Assembly: GCA_013146195.2 (NCBI GenBank)
Contig: CM028383.1
Span: forward strand, 124,001-188,000
Source of the DNA: Codonopsis lanceolata
Taxonomy: Eukaryota > Streptophyta > Magnoliopsida > Asterales > Campanulaceae
Length of the DNA: 64,000 nt
Direction of reading: 5' to 3'
Shown: positions 21,827 through 32,854 of the stretch, piece by piece
How the letters are laid out: every line of letters begins with the position of its first letter
Position numbering within the stretch: the stretch's first letter is position 1
The notes under the pieces: model-generated
Told to the model about the DNA's origin: nothing
Seen by the model: the letters and a program-made list of their open reading frames with translations, nothing else
Databases searched by the model: none
Position numbers and translations under genes: made by a program

Positions 21827-21941
21827 GACAAGTAAGTGCAGTTTAGTGGTAAGACGCTTCACCCATACCTAAGTCGAGTCACCCAGGTGGTAAGTGGGGA
21901 ACCACTATTGATCCTTTAAAAAAAAATGAAGAAAAAAAAAA
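21827..21941 (+). mobile_element. tRNA-derived SINE-like module inside the satellite, copy 2
   Basis: The module has a D-arm/A-box-like word tttagtggtaagacg (21842-21856) and a B-box-like word gtcgagtc (21873-21880). The latter is one base short of the pol III consensus GTTCGANTC. The spacing (about 30 bp) fits a tRNA-derived promoter. The body ends in ctattgatccttt followed by an A-rich tail (a9-tgaag-a10), as in plant SINEs. Flanks are pentamer repeats on both sides, so a target-site duplication cannot be separated from the array. It could instead be a degraded tRNA gene. Confidence 0.55.
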
Positions 21942-22432
21942 GTTACGTTACGCTAAGTTAAGTTAAGTTACGTTACGTTACGCTAAGCTAAGTTAAGTTA
22001 TGTTACATTAAGCTAAGTTAAGTTATGTTACGTTAAGTTAAGTTAAGTTAAATTGAGTTAAGCTAAGTTAAGTTAAGTTAAGTTAAGTTAAGTTAAGTTA
22101 AGTTAAGTTACGTTACGCTAAGTTAAGTTAAGTTACGTTATGTTTAAGTTAAGTTAAGAAGTTGCGTGCGTTACGTTAAGTTAAGTTAAGTTAAGTTAAG
22201 TTAAGTTAAGTTAAGTTAAGTTACATTACGTTTAAGCTAAGTTAAGTTACGTTACGTTAAGCTAAGTTAAGTTATGTTACGTTAAGTTAAGTTAAGTTAA
22301 GTTAAGTTAAGTTAAGTTAAGTTAAGTTAAGTTAAGTTAAGTTAAGTTAAGTTAAGTTAAGTTAAGTTAAGTTAAGTTAAGTTAAGTTAAGTTAAGTTAA
22401 GTTAAGTTAAGCTAATTTAAGTTAAGTTAAGT

Positions 22433-23555
22433 GAAATCTGAACCTCGTTGACGCGACCAAAGTTTCCCGGGCGTGGGTTCTGCTCGGCAACATACATCGA
22501 CCTGTTAAGGCGTGGTTCGGCCTTCTCCATTGGCCGGCTGCCTTCTCCAAACTACTCGCTCGCCCGGTGAATCGAGGAGCAATCATGGGCACACGGGCTA
22601 GTGTGACAACAACCTTGCCGGCCATAGATGCATCTCTCTTTCAAACACGACGTTAAGGGACGGGGACCTCTCACTGCTCATCGGGTCAGTTTGCCTGCCA
22701 TAGCTAAATTCTTCTCGGTCATTCTCCGAAAACTCTCCGTATGACATCTACACAGAGATCGAGGAAAAGCAACGGTCAGTTTAACGGTCTAAAGGGGGAA
22801 TAAAAGCCCTAAGTCTAGGTAAAACCATGGGCCATACCCGCCTTGCAGGCAAGACACAGGGGGTGATTCTCCTCGATCTCAACCTACAGTCTCTCCTAGC
22901 CCTATTGGGGGTACTTGAAAGATTCAAAGGGGGAGGAGACTTTACCCAGAAATGCGAAAATGGAAGAAAAGGGTAAGCACGAAATAAACATGAAATATGA
23001 AGGGAAAGAGACTTACTGTTAAGTTTCTTGAGGGGGTCTGCTTCGTGAAATCACGGTCTGGACTGAAAAGCAACGACAATAACACCTGCGGCCGGAACGT
23101 CTTTGGAAGTCGGCAACAAAGAACGGCAGAATTTCTCTCTTCTCTCTCTAAGAATCTCAGAAATCGTAAAGTCTGAAATGGGAGAAGATTTGGGTTTTTA
23201 TAGGCGAAAACCGAGGGAATCCTTGGGGCGCCGAACTGGAAGTTGAAAGGACTGCGCGCCGTCACCAGCCCACATGCGTATTCAATGCGTCGCCCCGAGA
23301 TCCATGCCGTTGTTAAACCGCTACCCTCGCTCATACTTATTCGCGCTTGGGATACAACGAAGCGCTTCTTTGATACGCGCTTAGATGCGGCGGCCTGCAC
23401 AAGTTCTAGAACAATCCATCACTCCGCTCAGCCCAGTCATTATTTGCTGAAAATTTTCACAAGTGTCTGTGACCGAACTTCGAGCAACATCATAGCATAT
23501 TATATGCTCCCCGCCTCGAGCATGAATGCTCGCCAAGCACGAAGCTAGGGGCCAC
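22433..23555 (-). mobile_element. Tat-lineage gypsy 3' region with antisense promoter (probable)
   Basis: This GC-richer block abuts the satellite. A minus-strand TATA box (TATAAAAA, 23202-23195) precedes a pyrimidine-rich leader running leftwards. A minus-strand open stretch at 22625-22422 reads SLEKAAGQWRRPNHALTGR and is basic. Several Tat-lineage Ty3/gypsy elements carry an antisense open reading frame with its own promoter between pol and the 3' LTR. This arrangement, together with the LTR that follows, fits that pattern. I have no sequence match to prove it; it may be a piece of a different retroelement. Confidence 0.4.
23195..23202 (-). promoter_or_regulatory. minus-strand TATA box
   Basis: The minus strand reads CCTATAAAAACCC, followed about 30 bases later by a TC-rich leader (tcttagagagagaagagag). 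It is divergent from the LTR TATA box on the other strand. Confidence 0.45.
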
Positions 23556-24255
23556 TGATATACCTGGCCCAAACTCGGTCACGAGCAGAGAACGAGCCAT
23601 CCTCACGTGCCGGGCACGAGCATAAACCTCATAAGGCCCACGGGCCTAGCAAGCAAAACAATGGCAGCATCGAGCAGCGAACATGGTCACTCCCGTCCAA
23701 ACCTGGCCGGGCATAGGCCCTACTTGTCCGACCAGGGGCCATGCCCGGGATCTATGCCCGTGTTTATCCACCCTCTATTACATAGGCGGGCAGGGCCCTG
23801 CCCGCTCAGGCCAACACCGAGTAGAAAATACCAGTAGCTTAACTATCAAGACACAGTCAAAGGTTACCATATGGGAGCAGGACACTTGCCTTATCTGTTC
23901 CTGACATCTCGCGGCCAGCCGCGTATCATGCCTAGAATCCAGGGATTCTCTCCTTGTTGAACAAAATAACTAAGGAAACCGAATCCTAGCCGGATTCAAC
24001 CACAAAGGGGCCTATAAGTACTCCTCCGCAAGTCATAACAAGGTACACGCACACATACACTCATCCTCTTTCTTGAGCTTTGGTATTCTGTCTTGCATTC
24101 GATACTTACTCTCACGCCGGAGGGGTTTCGCGAGGCCCTGCCTTGCACTTCCACTCAGGTTTTCTCTGTTCTTAACCAGGTTCAAGGAAGCAGATCTAAG
24201 CCCAGATATCCTACCCAAAGAGTAGACGGCCCAAGCTGAGAATTTTGCCACATCA
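23556..24255 (+). mobile_element. LTR-like sequence, Tat-type Ty3/gypsy (probable 3' or solo LTR)
   Basis: It begins TGATATACCTGG after a purine-rich aggggccac and can end with CA at 24255. It has a TATA box (ctataagta, 24012-24020) in the right place for a U3/R boundary. The downstream block ctctcacgccggaggggttt resembles the conserved R/U5 block of Tat LTRs (gcc/tcggagggt followed by a C-rich run). The matching 5' LTR and coding region are not in the window. Confidence 0.5.
24013..24020 (+). promoter_or_regulatory. LTR TATA box
   Basis: TATAAGTA lies about 460 bases into the LTR-like sequence, followed by a pyrimidine/CA-rich leader. Assignment is by sequence and position. Confidence 0.4.
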
Positions 24256-24709
24256 AATAGATATAAAATTGTCTCGTGAATAATTGTATAAATCAAATAG
24301 TAGGAAAATGATGAGAATTGAAGAGTTTCAGTCAAGTTAAACTTGTATAAATTAAATAAGATAAATCTAGCTTTAAATTAAGCAATATATTTGTCGAAAA
24401 CAAAAAAAAAATTGTTTTCTCATTTTACAGAAAGTCGTCACGAAGTAACAACATCTTTCGTTTAGTAATAATTAATAGATTACTATAGATGCATGTCTTT
24501 CAATATGACCCTTTTTTTTAATTCTTGCAAAAAAAAAGTTATCTATATTTAGTCGTTCATACATAAATGTCTTTATTGACATGGCAATAGAGAGATATGA
24601 TATATCACAAATGTGTATTTTATATATGAGTAGGTCTTTTGTAAAACAGTTTTATAAGACGAAGCCCTACTATCTTATAGTTTAATTCATCAATACACGA
24701 TGGATCGTG
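24256..24709. other. AT-rich spacer, no gene seen
   Basis: Nothing recognisable lies between the LTR-like sequence and the CACTA left terminus. Confidence 0.4.
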
Positions 24710-25170
24710 CACTACAACAAAAAAGACCTTTAACAACGTTTTAAAAACGTTGTAATAGACATTTTACAACGTTTTGTAAAACGTTGTGTTAGGCTACGTT
24801 GTAAAAGGCCAGGCTTTTTTACAACGTTTTTTAAACGTTGTAGAAGGCTTTTTTACAACGTTTTTTAAACGTTGTAAAGGTTTTTACAACGTTTAAAAAC
24901 GTTGTAAAAAGCTTTTAACGTTTAAAAACGTTGTAAAGCCTTTGTAAAAAGTTGTAAAAACCTTTCTAGCGTTTAAAAACGTTGTAAAACGTTTAAAAAC
25001 CTTGTAAAAAGCCTTTTTACATCGTGTAAACGTTGTTAAAGCCATTTACAAATTTAAAAACGTTGTACGTTTAAAAAAGCGTTGTAAAAACTCATTTTAA
25101 ACGTTGTAAAACTCATTTACAACGTTGAAAACGTTGTAATAGGCGTTTACAACGTTTAAAAAACGTTGTA
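24710..25170. mobile_element. CACTA left terminus with dense subterminal repeats
   Basis: After the terminal CACTACAACAAAAA there are more than a dozen copies of ttttacaacgtttaaaaacg and close variants, many of them palindromic (ACAACGTTTAAAAACGTTGT). Such arrays bind the DNA-binding transposon protein in En/Spm elements. The 14 terminal bases equal those of the right end at 8174. Confidence 0.8.
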
Positions 25171-28100
25171 AATTCTATTTTTTCAAAAACAAAAAAATTA
25201 ATAGCATTTTGTTCCAATTTTGAACCCCCCACAATTTCCTCAGATACACCTTGGGCCCCCTCTCGAGTTGTGCAATTACATGAACATCAGTTCATGACCA
25301 AGAATTAAAAATAAATAAATTTACTGCATCTGTTGGGTTTTCACAAACAACTCGAGATATTTGCAAGGCATCAACAATTACAGCATTTAAAGCAAAATCT
25401 CTACTATATAAAAGTTAAATTGAACAGATATGTAAAGATAGCCACGTGAATAAACCGAGAACAATCAAGAAACATATACAAGATCTCTTTCTGTAGCTGC
25501 AAGTGCAGAAAATATATACAAGTGCAGAAATGAGGATGGAATCCAATGAATCAAGTTGTCATCCTCATTTTCACTTTGTTGATCCATCCTTTAACCTAGG
25601 CGTAATACAACTAGATAACATGAGAAGTGAGTTTGACCGACACAAAAAACAATGTTTTAAAGTAGCATAATCATTATTTTGTTTCAGTCCCAGTTTTTTG
25701 TCGGTATTAAAGGCAGCAAATTGCTTATTTATTCACCCTCCTTCCTTTTGGAAAAGGATAATCCTCCAAGATCCCCACTTGAGATGCAGTTGATTCATGT
25801 ACAACCATGGATATCCATCCCGGCCACGATCTAAAAGGAAGCGAAGGACCTAGATGCCTCGGGACAACATCAAAAGCGAAATTGCAATATGAAAGCGTCA
25901 CATGTCCACAATTTCAAATTCTTCTAGCAGATAACTCAAAGTATGTCTCAGCACTTCACCTCATTACTTGAATCCTAATTATCACATATGGTAGAACAAA
26001 ACAAGCTGCACTAGTCGTATCCAATAAATCCATGAATAACGGAGCTCACACAGCGATCACCGGCACCAACACGAGCAAAAATACTGATCCCGAGCAATCT
26101 TGGCTTTATCACAAGGAACAAAGGAACCAACTTGTGCCATCATGAATAACGGTGTCCCTCATATATTCTGCATTAATAACGGTGTCTGTTGAAAATAAAC
26201 AAATTCAATTTTCGGTGTCGGAAAAATTACATTACTGAGAAAAAGTAATTGACTCACGAGATGAGAACCAATTAACGAGGCTGCTTTGTCACTGGCATTT
26301 ATCCCCTTCAGTTTGAGTTTGACCATGCACATTGCCCATTTGATCCACCCACCTGTAATCAACCGACAGACTCTCAGTTAAGTTTCTTTTCAGGAAACTC
26401 GAGATCCTACCTATATTGAAACAAAAAAAAAAGAGAGAATTGAAGTATGAAAGCTCATGTTATCAAACCAGCGTCCTCCATCCATATACGAATAAGATTT
26501 CCTGCCCTTACAGAAGCTGGGGTCATGAAAGTCCTCTCAAGATAGCCATGAGCATCACTTACCTGGCAGGCAAGATAGCCTAGAGATGATTTCAATCACC
26601 GGCACAGTTACTCTGCGTATGATCAGTCCTGGAGAAGTGAAAATGAAACTAGAACATGCATGCATATACAATCACTTGGTGCTTAATTAGGCTAAGGGGC
26701 GCCACAAGCACCTTAACACTAAGAGATATTCCACAAAAACATATTACTACTTCTGACGAGTCTGACGACCTCCTTTCTTTATTTACTCATCTCATGTCTG
26801 CCCACTGTTGCCCCTTATGTTTCATCACAGTATGTATTGCATCCTCCACATTTTGTGGATCTAACACTACATGAGGGCCATTTTGGTAATAGTGACCATA
26901 TTTTAGAGTTGATTTATGGAACAGGAGAATGTAAAATGCTAACTTTCTCATAGCTTTTTTTGTTTCTATAGTTTTTATGGCATGATTGATTTATTTATGC
27001 GATCATGGCATTTTTAATTCTCCATCCATATATATAAGAAGACAAGCCGTATGAAATGAACTACTACAATCGGGTTGAAGACTTAGAGTGCAGTATGGAC
27101 TAGTAGCATAAAGCAATGCATTCTTGGAAGTTCTTGAATAAGCATAGGAAAAAGAATGGATTGCATGGAATGTCTTCCTACATGATTATGAAGTTTGAAG
27201 GCAGAGAATGTCAACTTAGATATGCTCTTCAAGCTTCAATTTTGCAATGGTAATCACTTACCAAGGCGGCACATTGGAAAGAAAAATAGAATCTTTGCAA
27301 AAAGCGAAAGCAAGACTCCTTGGCTCAAAGGAGGAGGATTCATTGACAAAATCCCCTGCAGATCAACCTGGTTAAAAGTCATAAGAAATTAGTTTAGAAG
27401 AACATACTCCAATTAGTTTAGGGGAGAATCGAACATCTGTAAATGGTCCACCAGAACATGAATCACAAGCCAAATTCCAAAACATGTTATGAATTAAAAC
27501 GGTCAACCAACACCTGTAGCAACTTCAAAGATAGTTTGATTGGTTTCCTTCTAACAAGAATATTTAATTATATCATTTGGATAGTCATGTTGGCAAAACT
27601 TCAACCTTGCCTCCCAAACTGTCATTATGCAAGAAATGCGAGGCGGTTTGAAGTGCGTCATTTCGGAATAGAAAAACATTACGCCCCTACGGATGAAAGC
27701 TTGCATCTACCTAATCAAAAGAAACACCCACCCCGGTATTCTTATGGTGGTCATGCATTGATCACAAATGGTCTTGTACATGAAGCATACTGCGAGCATA
27801 ACCGAGGAAACAATCCAAACATCACTCCTTTGCAGAGCTCACTAAAATATATTCAATCAGTTTTAAAATTTTTATAAATGATGTACCTAGTCAAACATAA
27901 CAATTATTTAAGAAGTGAGGGAGCAGTATATCCAATAATCATTAGACTTCCAAATATAGACTTTTTAAATGGAACAAGAAGTAAACGTTTTGATGATCTT
28001 ATGCCTTTTGTAGTGATAACTCGACACTTGTAAATCCATAATAATTAGATTTTCCAAATGAGAATTCCTACGTCAAAATTAAATCATTTACCAACAAAAA

Positions 28101-29939
28101 TCAAAGTAAAACTATCATGGTTTGGGACCGAGAGAGTAGCAAATATCAACACACAAAACACATATATTAACTTAGGTTCTTGATTTTACCATGTAAGTTC
28201 ATTCTTAAACAACAGTCCACACTCCACAGCCTACACCAACCCACATAAACGTAAAATGAGAGCACAAAAATGGAAAAAGTATCAATAATAATTCACAATG
28301 GAATTGGCTTTGTTTAACCAGGCACATGACATGAATTAATAGCCGTACCTTTTCTTTGTTTGTTTATTTTACATGAAAATGATTGATCGCAACGCTATAA
28401 TCAATTATATGGCGATTCCACTAATCAATCCCATCAAAGACCTTTTTTTGTTTTATTTTTCAAGATCCACTTAATGCAGAAACAGGAATGTATGGGCTTG
28501 CTAGTTCTTAGGATTCAGAAAGACATATCTTTACATGAAGCAACATGCTTGGATGAATGCTCTTAACTATATCAAAATTTCGTGTGGTGATTGCTCGTCG
28601 GTAATCTACCATGATCACGCGAAACCCAAAAAGGAAAAACACAAGTACGATGCTTGGGAAAGTCGTTCTTATGCTTAACGATTCAAGTACTTGGCTACTA
28701 ACATTTTCATGGTAGGAAACATACCTGCGTTTTGAACTTTAAACTCAGAACTACATGTCTTGTCCCTTCTACCAGCTCAGTAAATTAAGGTGATCTATTG
28801 ACCTGTAGTTCCACAGAAAGAACGTAAGTAGATCATGTTATTCAACTTTGTATATAATAGTAATAAGGAATCGATCAATGCGTACGAGGTCCATACTCTA
28901 TAATCAAGCCGAGTAATGAAGTTAAAAGGCAATAAAATGGTCAATATTTAAAAGCATTCTTAAGCTCATTTGTCAAACCTCATACCTAAACTGGACAGGA
29001 GAGATGAGACCAAATAACAGAAAGTCGCTGAGTCCTGCTATTCATCTACATCACATATTATTTGGTAAGACCTTGTGCTTAACTTGACCCATTGCACTTT
29101 CTTTCTTACGACTTACCACTTACCACCAACCCTCGTAATATTAGGCTGTGAGTTTTCAGTAATTAACCCCCTGAAATACCAGGCTTCTGAAACCCCTTCT
29201 TGACTGAAGATTGAATGAAATCATGTGAGCACTGAGCAAAGAGAACTGCATATTGAATAGATTGACATTTTACATATACAAGGGTTTGCATTCAAAGAGA
29301 CTTGAGGGTAAATTTCTAAAATTCTTCTGAACAAATGCATAATTAGATGGCCTACACCAAACACTTCGAAAATAAATACATCTCTAGCAGCTACATTAAA
29401 ATCAGGAACCAACTAGAATGAGTAGGATGAATCTCAAGGTAACAAAATAAAAAACCAAGTACGAACCAGAAATAATATATGTTCTCTCGTAGTGCGTACA
29501 GTGAAGTGGCCACAACCATTGTGCTAACCATTGTGCAAAGTATCAAGCTGCCAAAAAGATTAATATTTTCTAGTTTATCTTGAGACCTTCACCAATGATA
29601 GCATCTTGATCAGAAAAGAGTGTCACGCCATAATTGAGATAAAAGAAGGAAAAAGAACAGGGCCACCAAACAAATAAAGTAGAGACAACTAATGATCACA
29701 CTAACCGAGGTATCTCCAAGCCATTGGGCACCATATTCACAATATAGAGAGGATCAAGATTGCCAACAGTATGTTCCAACAACACACCTACCTGCCGATA
29801 AGAAGAAAAATATGAGGACTAGCAAAGGAAGCAATAACGATTCTTCGATCATGGTCTCTTATAATCTTTCTAATTTAGGAATGAGCCCAAAGTGTACCAT
29901 TTCGGGTTTGTGAAGACATTGTTTAATAAGTTCCTCCTA
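25171..29939. other. non-coding interior, no gene recognised
   Basis: This is AT-rich DNA with scattered short open frames. A minus-strand block at 26350-26225 (WVDQMGNVHGQTQTEGDKCQ, one stop) and a plus-strand block at 27600-27830 look weakly coding, but I cannot match either. No transfer RNA, repeat array or transposon end was seen. Confidence 0.4.
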
Positions 29940-31598
29940 AAGTTCATCATCATCTTTGCGAGCTCACAAATTCTCTTGCTGCGGTTATCTTTGCATCAAT
30001 TGAGAACATAAATGGAAATATAGATTACAACCCCAAGTTGTGCAGAGATTCAACCACTTCACTGGCAGTGGCTTTAGAGATTCAACCACTTCACTCATCA
30101 GAGGCCTGGCTTTAGGATCACGGCTTAGGCGTGGCGGCCCGGTTGTGCAGCTTCGAGCACCCTTAATTGAGAAATGGCCTTGAGCCGAGGGTCTATAAGC
30201 CTATAAAACCTCCTTCTCTCCCTAAATGAGGTCGTGCCCATTCCACAAGGTTATGTTCCCGTTTGGGCGGTTCTTGTCCATTGACCTCCTACCGGTCGGC
30301 ATTTCAAGCGTAACCACGCCAAAGCTATACACATGGCTCCTTGATGTTAGATGTCCGGGAAAAACCAAAATAATTAAGGTTTAAAAATTAGTTAGGAAGG
30401 TATGAAGTTAGGCCCGACTACACAAGCGATCAAAGGCCGATAAGTTAACTGTCATGACATATTACAGGCGGCATAACCATAGGTTCCCATTACAGTAGAT
30501 ACATGAGTCTTATCTCCTCTGGGCCATCTTTGGCCGACCGAAATCAAAAGCTTGGCATTGTATTCTGAAAAGATAAAAAAGTGTAATTGAAGGACATTGA
30601 TTGCCATGGCTTAAAATGTCCTTTCAAAAGTCTTAGTCACATACGCATCTAATAAAATGTTGGAGGTCTTGAAATCACGATATATCATCAGCCTTTACGC
30701 TTCCTCATGAAGGAAAGCAAGGCCCTTTGCGGCACAAGGGCAATTTTCATCTGATGGACCACGGGAGAGGCAGGGGACCCTACACATGAAAATGGCTACA
30801 ATTAGAAGAAACTAAGTGTGTCGTGGTTGTATTACTTCGATGTTCGTTTAGATGGTATAGTGTTACTCTACTAACTAAGTTACAAATACCAATCTTAAAA
30901 TTGGTCAAGTTGACCGAAAACCAACAAAGGACTCTTAATATGGAAGGAGAAATAGAGAAGAGAGTAATAAAGAGGTTACATACTCCTAAATAGGTGATTC
31001 TCCAAGCTTCCTCGAGGCATGAATTCATACACTAGCACCTTTGATCTTCTTCAATGCAAGCCAATCGGTTTGACCAAATTTGGATGAATATCACCAAGAA
31101 AATTCACTTCGACTGCGAATCGGATGATATTTCGAACACTAAGAGCGAAAAAGAGAGAGACAAAAGAGAGGCCGCGGTGAAAAGAAAGGAAAAAGAAGGC
31201 AAAAGTAAAAAAAAAAGGATTGGAAAGCATCAAACCAGCCATTCTTTGTGACCGAAGCCCATCATGATTGAGGGTCTTCACGGCAATTGATAAGTCCCGT
31301 GCCGGGTTTCACAGTGCGGTTCCATTCTCTTCAATCCACCCCTTGAACACACAACCAAAACCCCCTTCACCAAGAAGACTTTCGGTCTAAAGTTCCGTGT
31401 TGCCAATTTTAGATCATTAAAAGCAAATTTGCGAAGCCGAGAAGCAATTTTAAGTTCATCTTCAAGTTTTGATGTGGAAGAATTGCTCTCAGGCAACACT
31501 AGTGGTAGAAGACAGAAACAATTGGAGCAACCGGTTGGTTGGTCTGCTTGTCTCATTTGTTGATTTACTTTACGCTTAAACATGAAAGAAAGAAGCAT
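29940..31598 (-). pseudogene. RLCK-VII (PBS1-like) protein kinase gene, frameshifted
   Basis: Minus-strand blocks in the correct order match receptor-like cytoplasmic kinases of subfamily VII. They begin with RKFAFNDLKLATRNFRP (31420) and the glycine loop GEGGFGCVFKGWIEENGTA (31360). Next come IAVKTLNHDGL with the ATP-binding Lys (31270) and EVNFLGDIHPNLVKPIG (31085). Then follow a YRDFKTSNILLDAYVTKTF catalytic loop (30660) and GDKTHVSTVMGTYGYAA, the activation segment (30480). The last are [13 protein letters not shown] and a final helix ending in PKARPLMSE-type sequence (30290-30090). These kinases relay immune and developmental signals from receptor kinases. The HRD motif reads YRD, as is common in the family. 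An in-frame TGA after NGTAL and at least four frameshifts break it, and intron boundaries are unclear. It lies inside the candidate CACTA interval. Confidence 0.8.
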
Positions 31599-32854
31599 GT
31601 AAGAACAAAGATCCGAGCTAATAGAACAGAGAAATTAAGTTAGAGTTTATCGAAAATAAAATACTATAATTGTTCTATCTTGCTAAAGCTTATATAAATT
31701 TGAGATTCCAACCTCGATGAGCCATTTACTTGATATTTTGCATTGCGATAATGCATCCAAGTTGCAGAGAACACAATGATTGTCTTATCAATGCCTAAAA
31801 AGGTTACGTTTATGAACCGGAAAAAGGTCAATTGAGATCACCATACGCATGAGTGTATTTTAGAGAAACTAGTCACATACTTTTTGAAATTTAAATAAAT
31901 TGGTATATGCTTACAAACAATAACAGTGTACTTATAGAGAGAACTAATTACAGTGGCACATACTTCCATCAATTCAACTCATGCAATGATAGCTTTAATG
32001 CCATCTTACGCTTTTGCCATCTTCTGAAAGCGCGAAAAAGTTACTTCAACAAAAGAGGATTACTAAAAGACAAATCAAACCAGACTACGTAAACTAGAAC
32101 TATACTTCTTTTAAGGTTGTTCGTGGAATGTAAATTAATTCCCCTTCTTCCAAATTTCTGGATGTAAACAAACCTCATTTCATCATCAAAAAACAAACTA
32201 CGCAATATTGATTGCATTTATGAAACAATTGAACAAAGAGATGAAACCGCAAAATAAAGGAACTTTTGACTTACAACAAATATTAAATTCGAATGTGTGA
32301 AGCACAAAGATGAAATGCAATTTTCAAATGCAATGCCAAAACAAACAGAATATGCAATCTTTCTTGAGTAGAAGTAAACAAATTAAGGCACAAACAGGTG
32401 CCTTAATGCGTAAGCATACAATTGAATCTAGGACGAGGGTAGGACATCTATAGCAAAATAGCAAGGTATAAATCTTACATTTGAAACCAAAGTAGGTCTA
32501 ATTGACAACGACTTTTTATGTAACTTCAATGTCATCTCCCACCGATGCGACACGCTAGCTTCGGAAAACTTGGCACATCTCTCAAAATCGTATAGTTCTT
32601 TGTTTAGTAAACAACAACTATACAGATTTTGTAGACAGAAGTGAACTCCTTCCCCCTCCTCCTTTATCCGGGCTTGGGACCGGCAATGAAATGCTATACA
32701 TAGCAATTACATTGGCGGAGTTAAAAAGGGGTTAGTTATATCTAAGTGGTGCATACATCATTAAAAAGCAATTATATATATAGAATACAAAATCAACAGG
32801 ATGTCTTGTTCTTGACACATAACATAAATGTCCAAAATAAGTCTTTAACATAGA
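31599..32854. other. non-coding; right part shared with the 690-1230 region
   Basis: From about 32350 the sequence aligns with 690-1230. It includes the block ctcctcctttatccgggctt (32655) shared at 1035, which runs to the end of the transposase gene. No coding signal was seen. Confidence 0.5.

Larger units (their letters stand above)
16302..22432. repeat. 6.1-kb TTAAG pentanucleotide satellite array
   Basis: The whole interval is built of the pentamer TTAAG (equivalently AAGTT). Common variants are TTACG, TTATG, TTGCG and GCTAA, plus short indels (gaagtt, gagatt). The cleanest run is 22281-22410, 26 uninterrupted units. Phrases such as agttatgttacgttaagcta recur many times in the right two thirds, showing a longer organisation. 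In a perfect tract every reading frame on both strands meets a stop codon within 15 bases, so the array cannot encode protein. One G per unit makes it unlike known G-rich telomere repeats. It is interrupted only by two SINE-like modules. The left part (16302-21200) is more irregular than the right. Confidence 0.95.

Noticed and set aside
16302..22432. Telomeric or interstitial telomere repeat
   Set aside because: Known plant telomere units are G-rich (TTTAGGG and relatives). TTAAG has a single G and no TTTAGGG words are present, so a telomere origin is not supported.
8175..24709. CACTA element spanning 8175-24709
   Set aside because: The termini at 8174 and 24710 point away from this interval (right end, then left end), so it lies outside both elements.
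24710..25170. CRISPR-like array
   Set aside because: The regularly spaced palindromic words are CACTA subterminal repeats in a plant genome, with no unique spacers of constant length.
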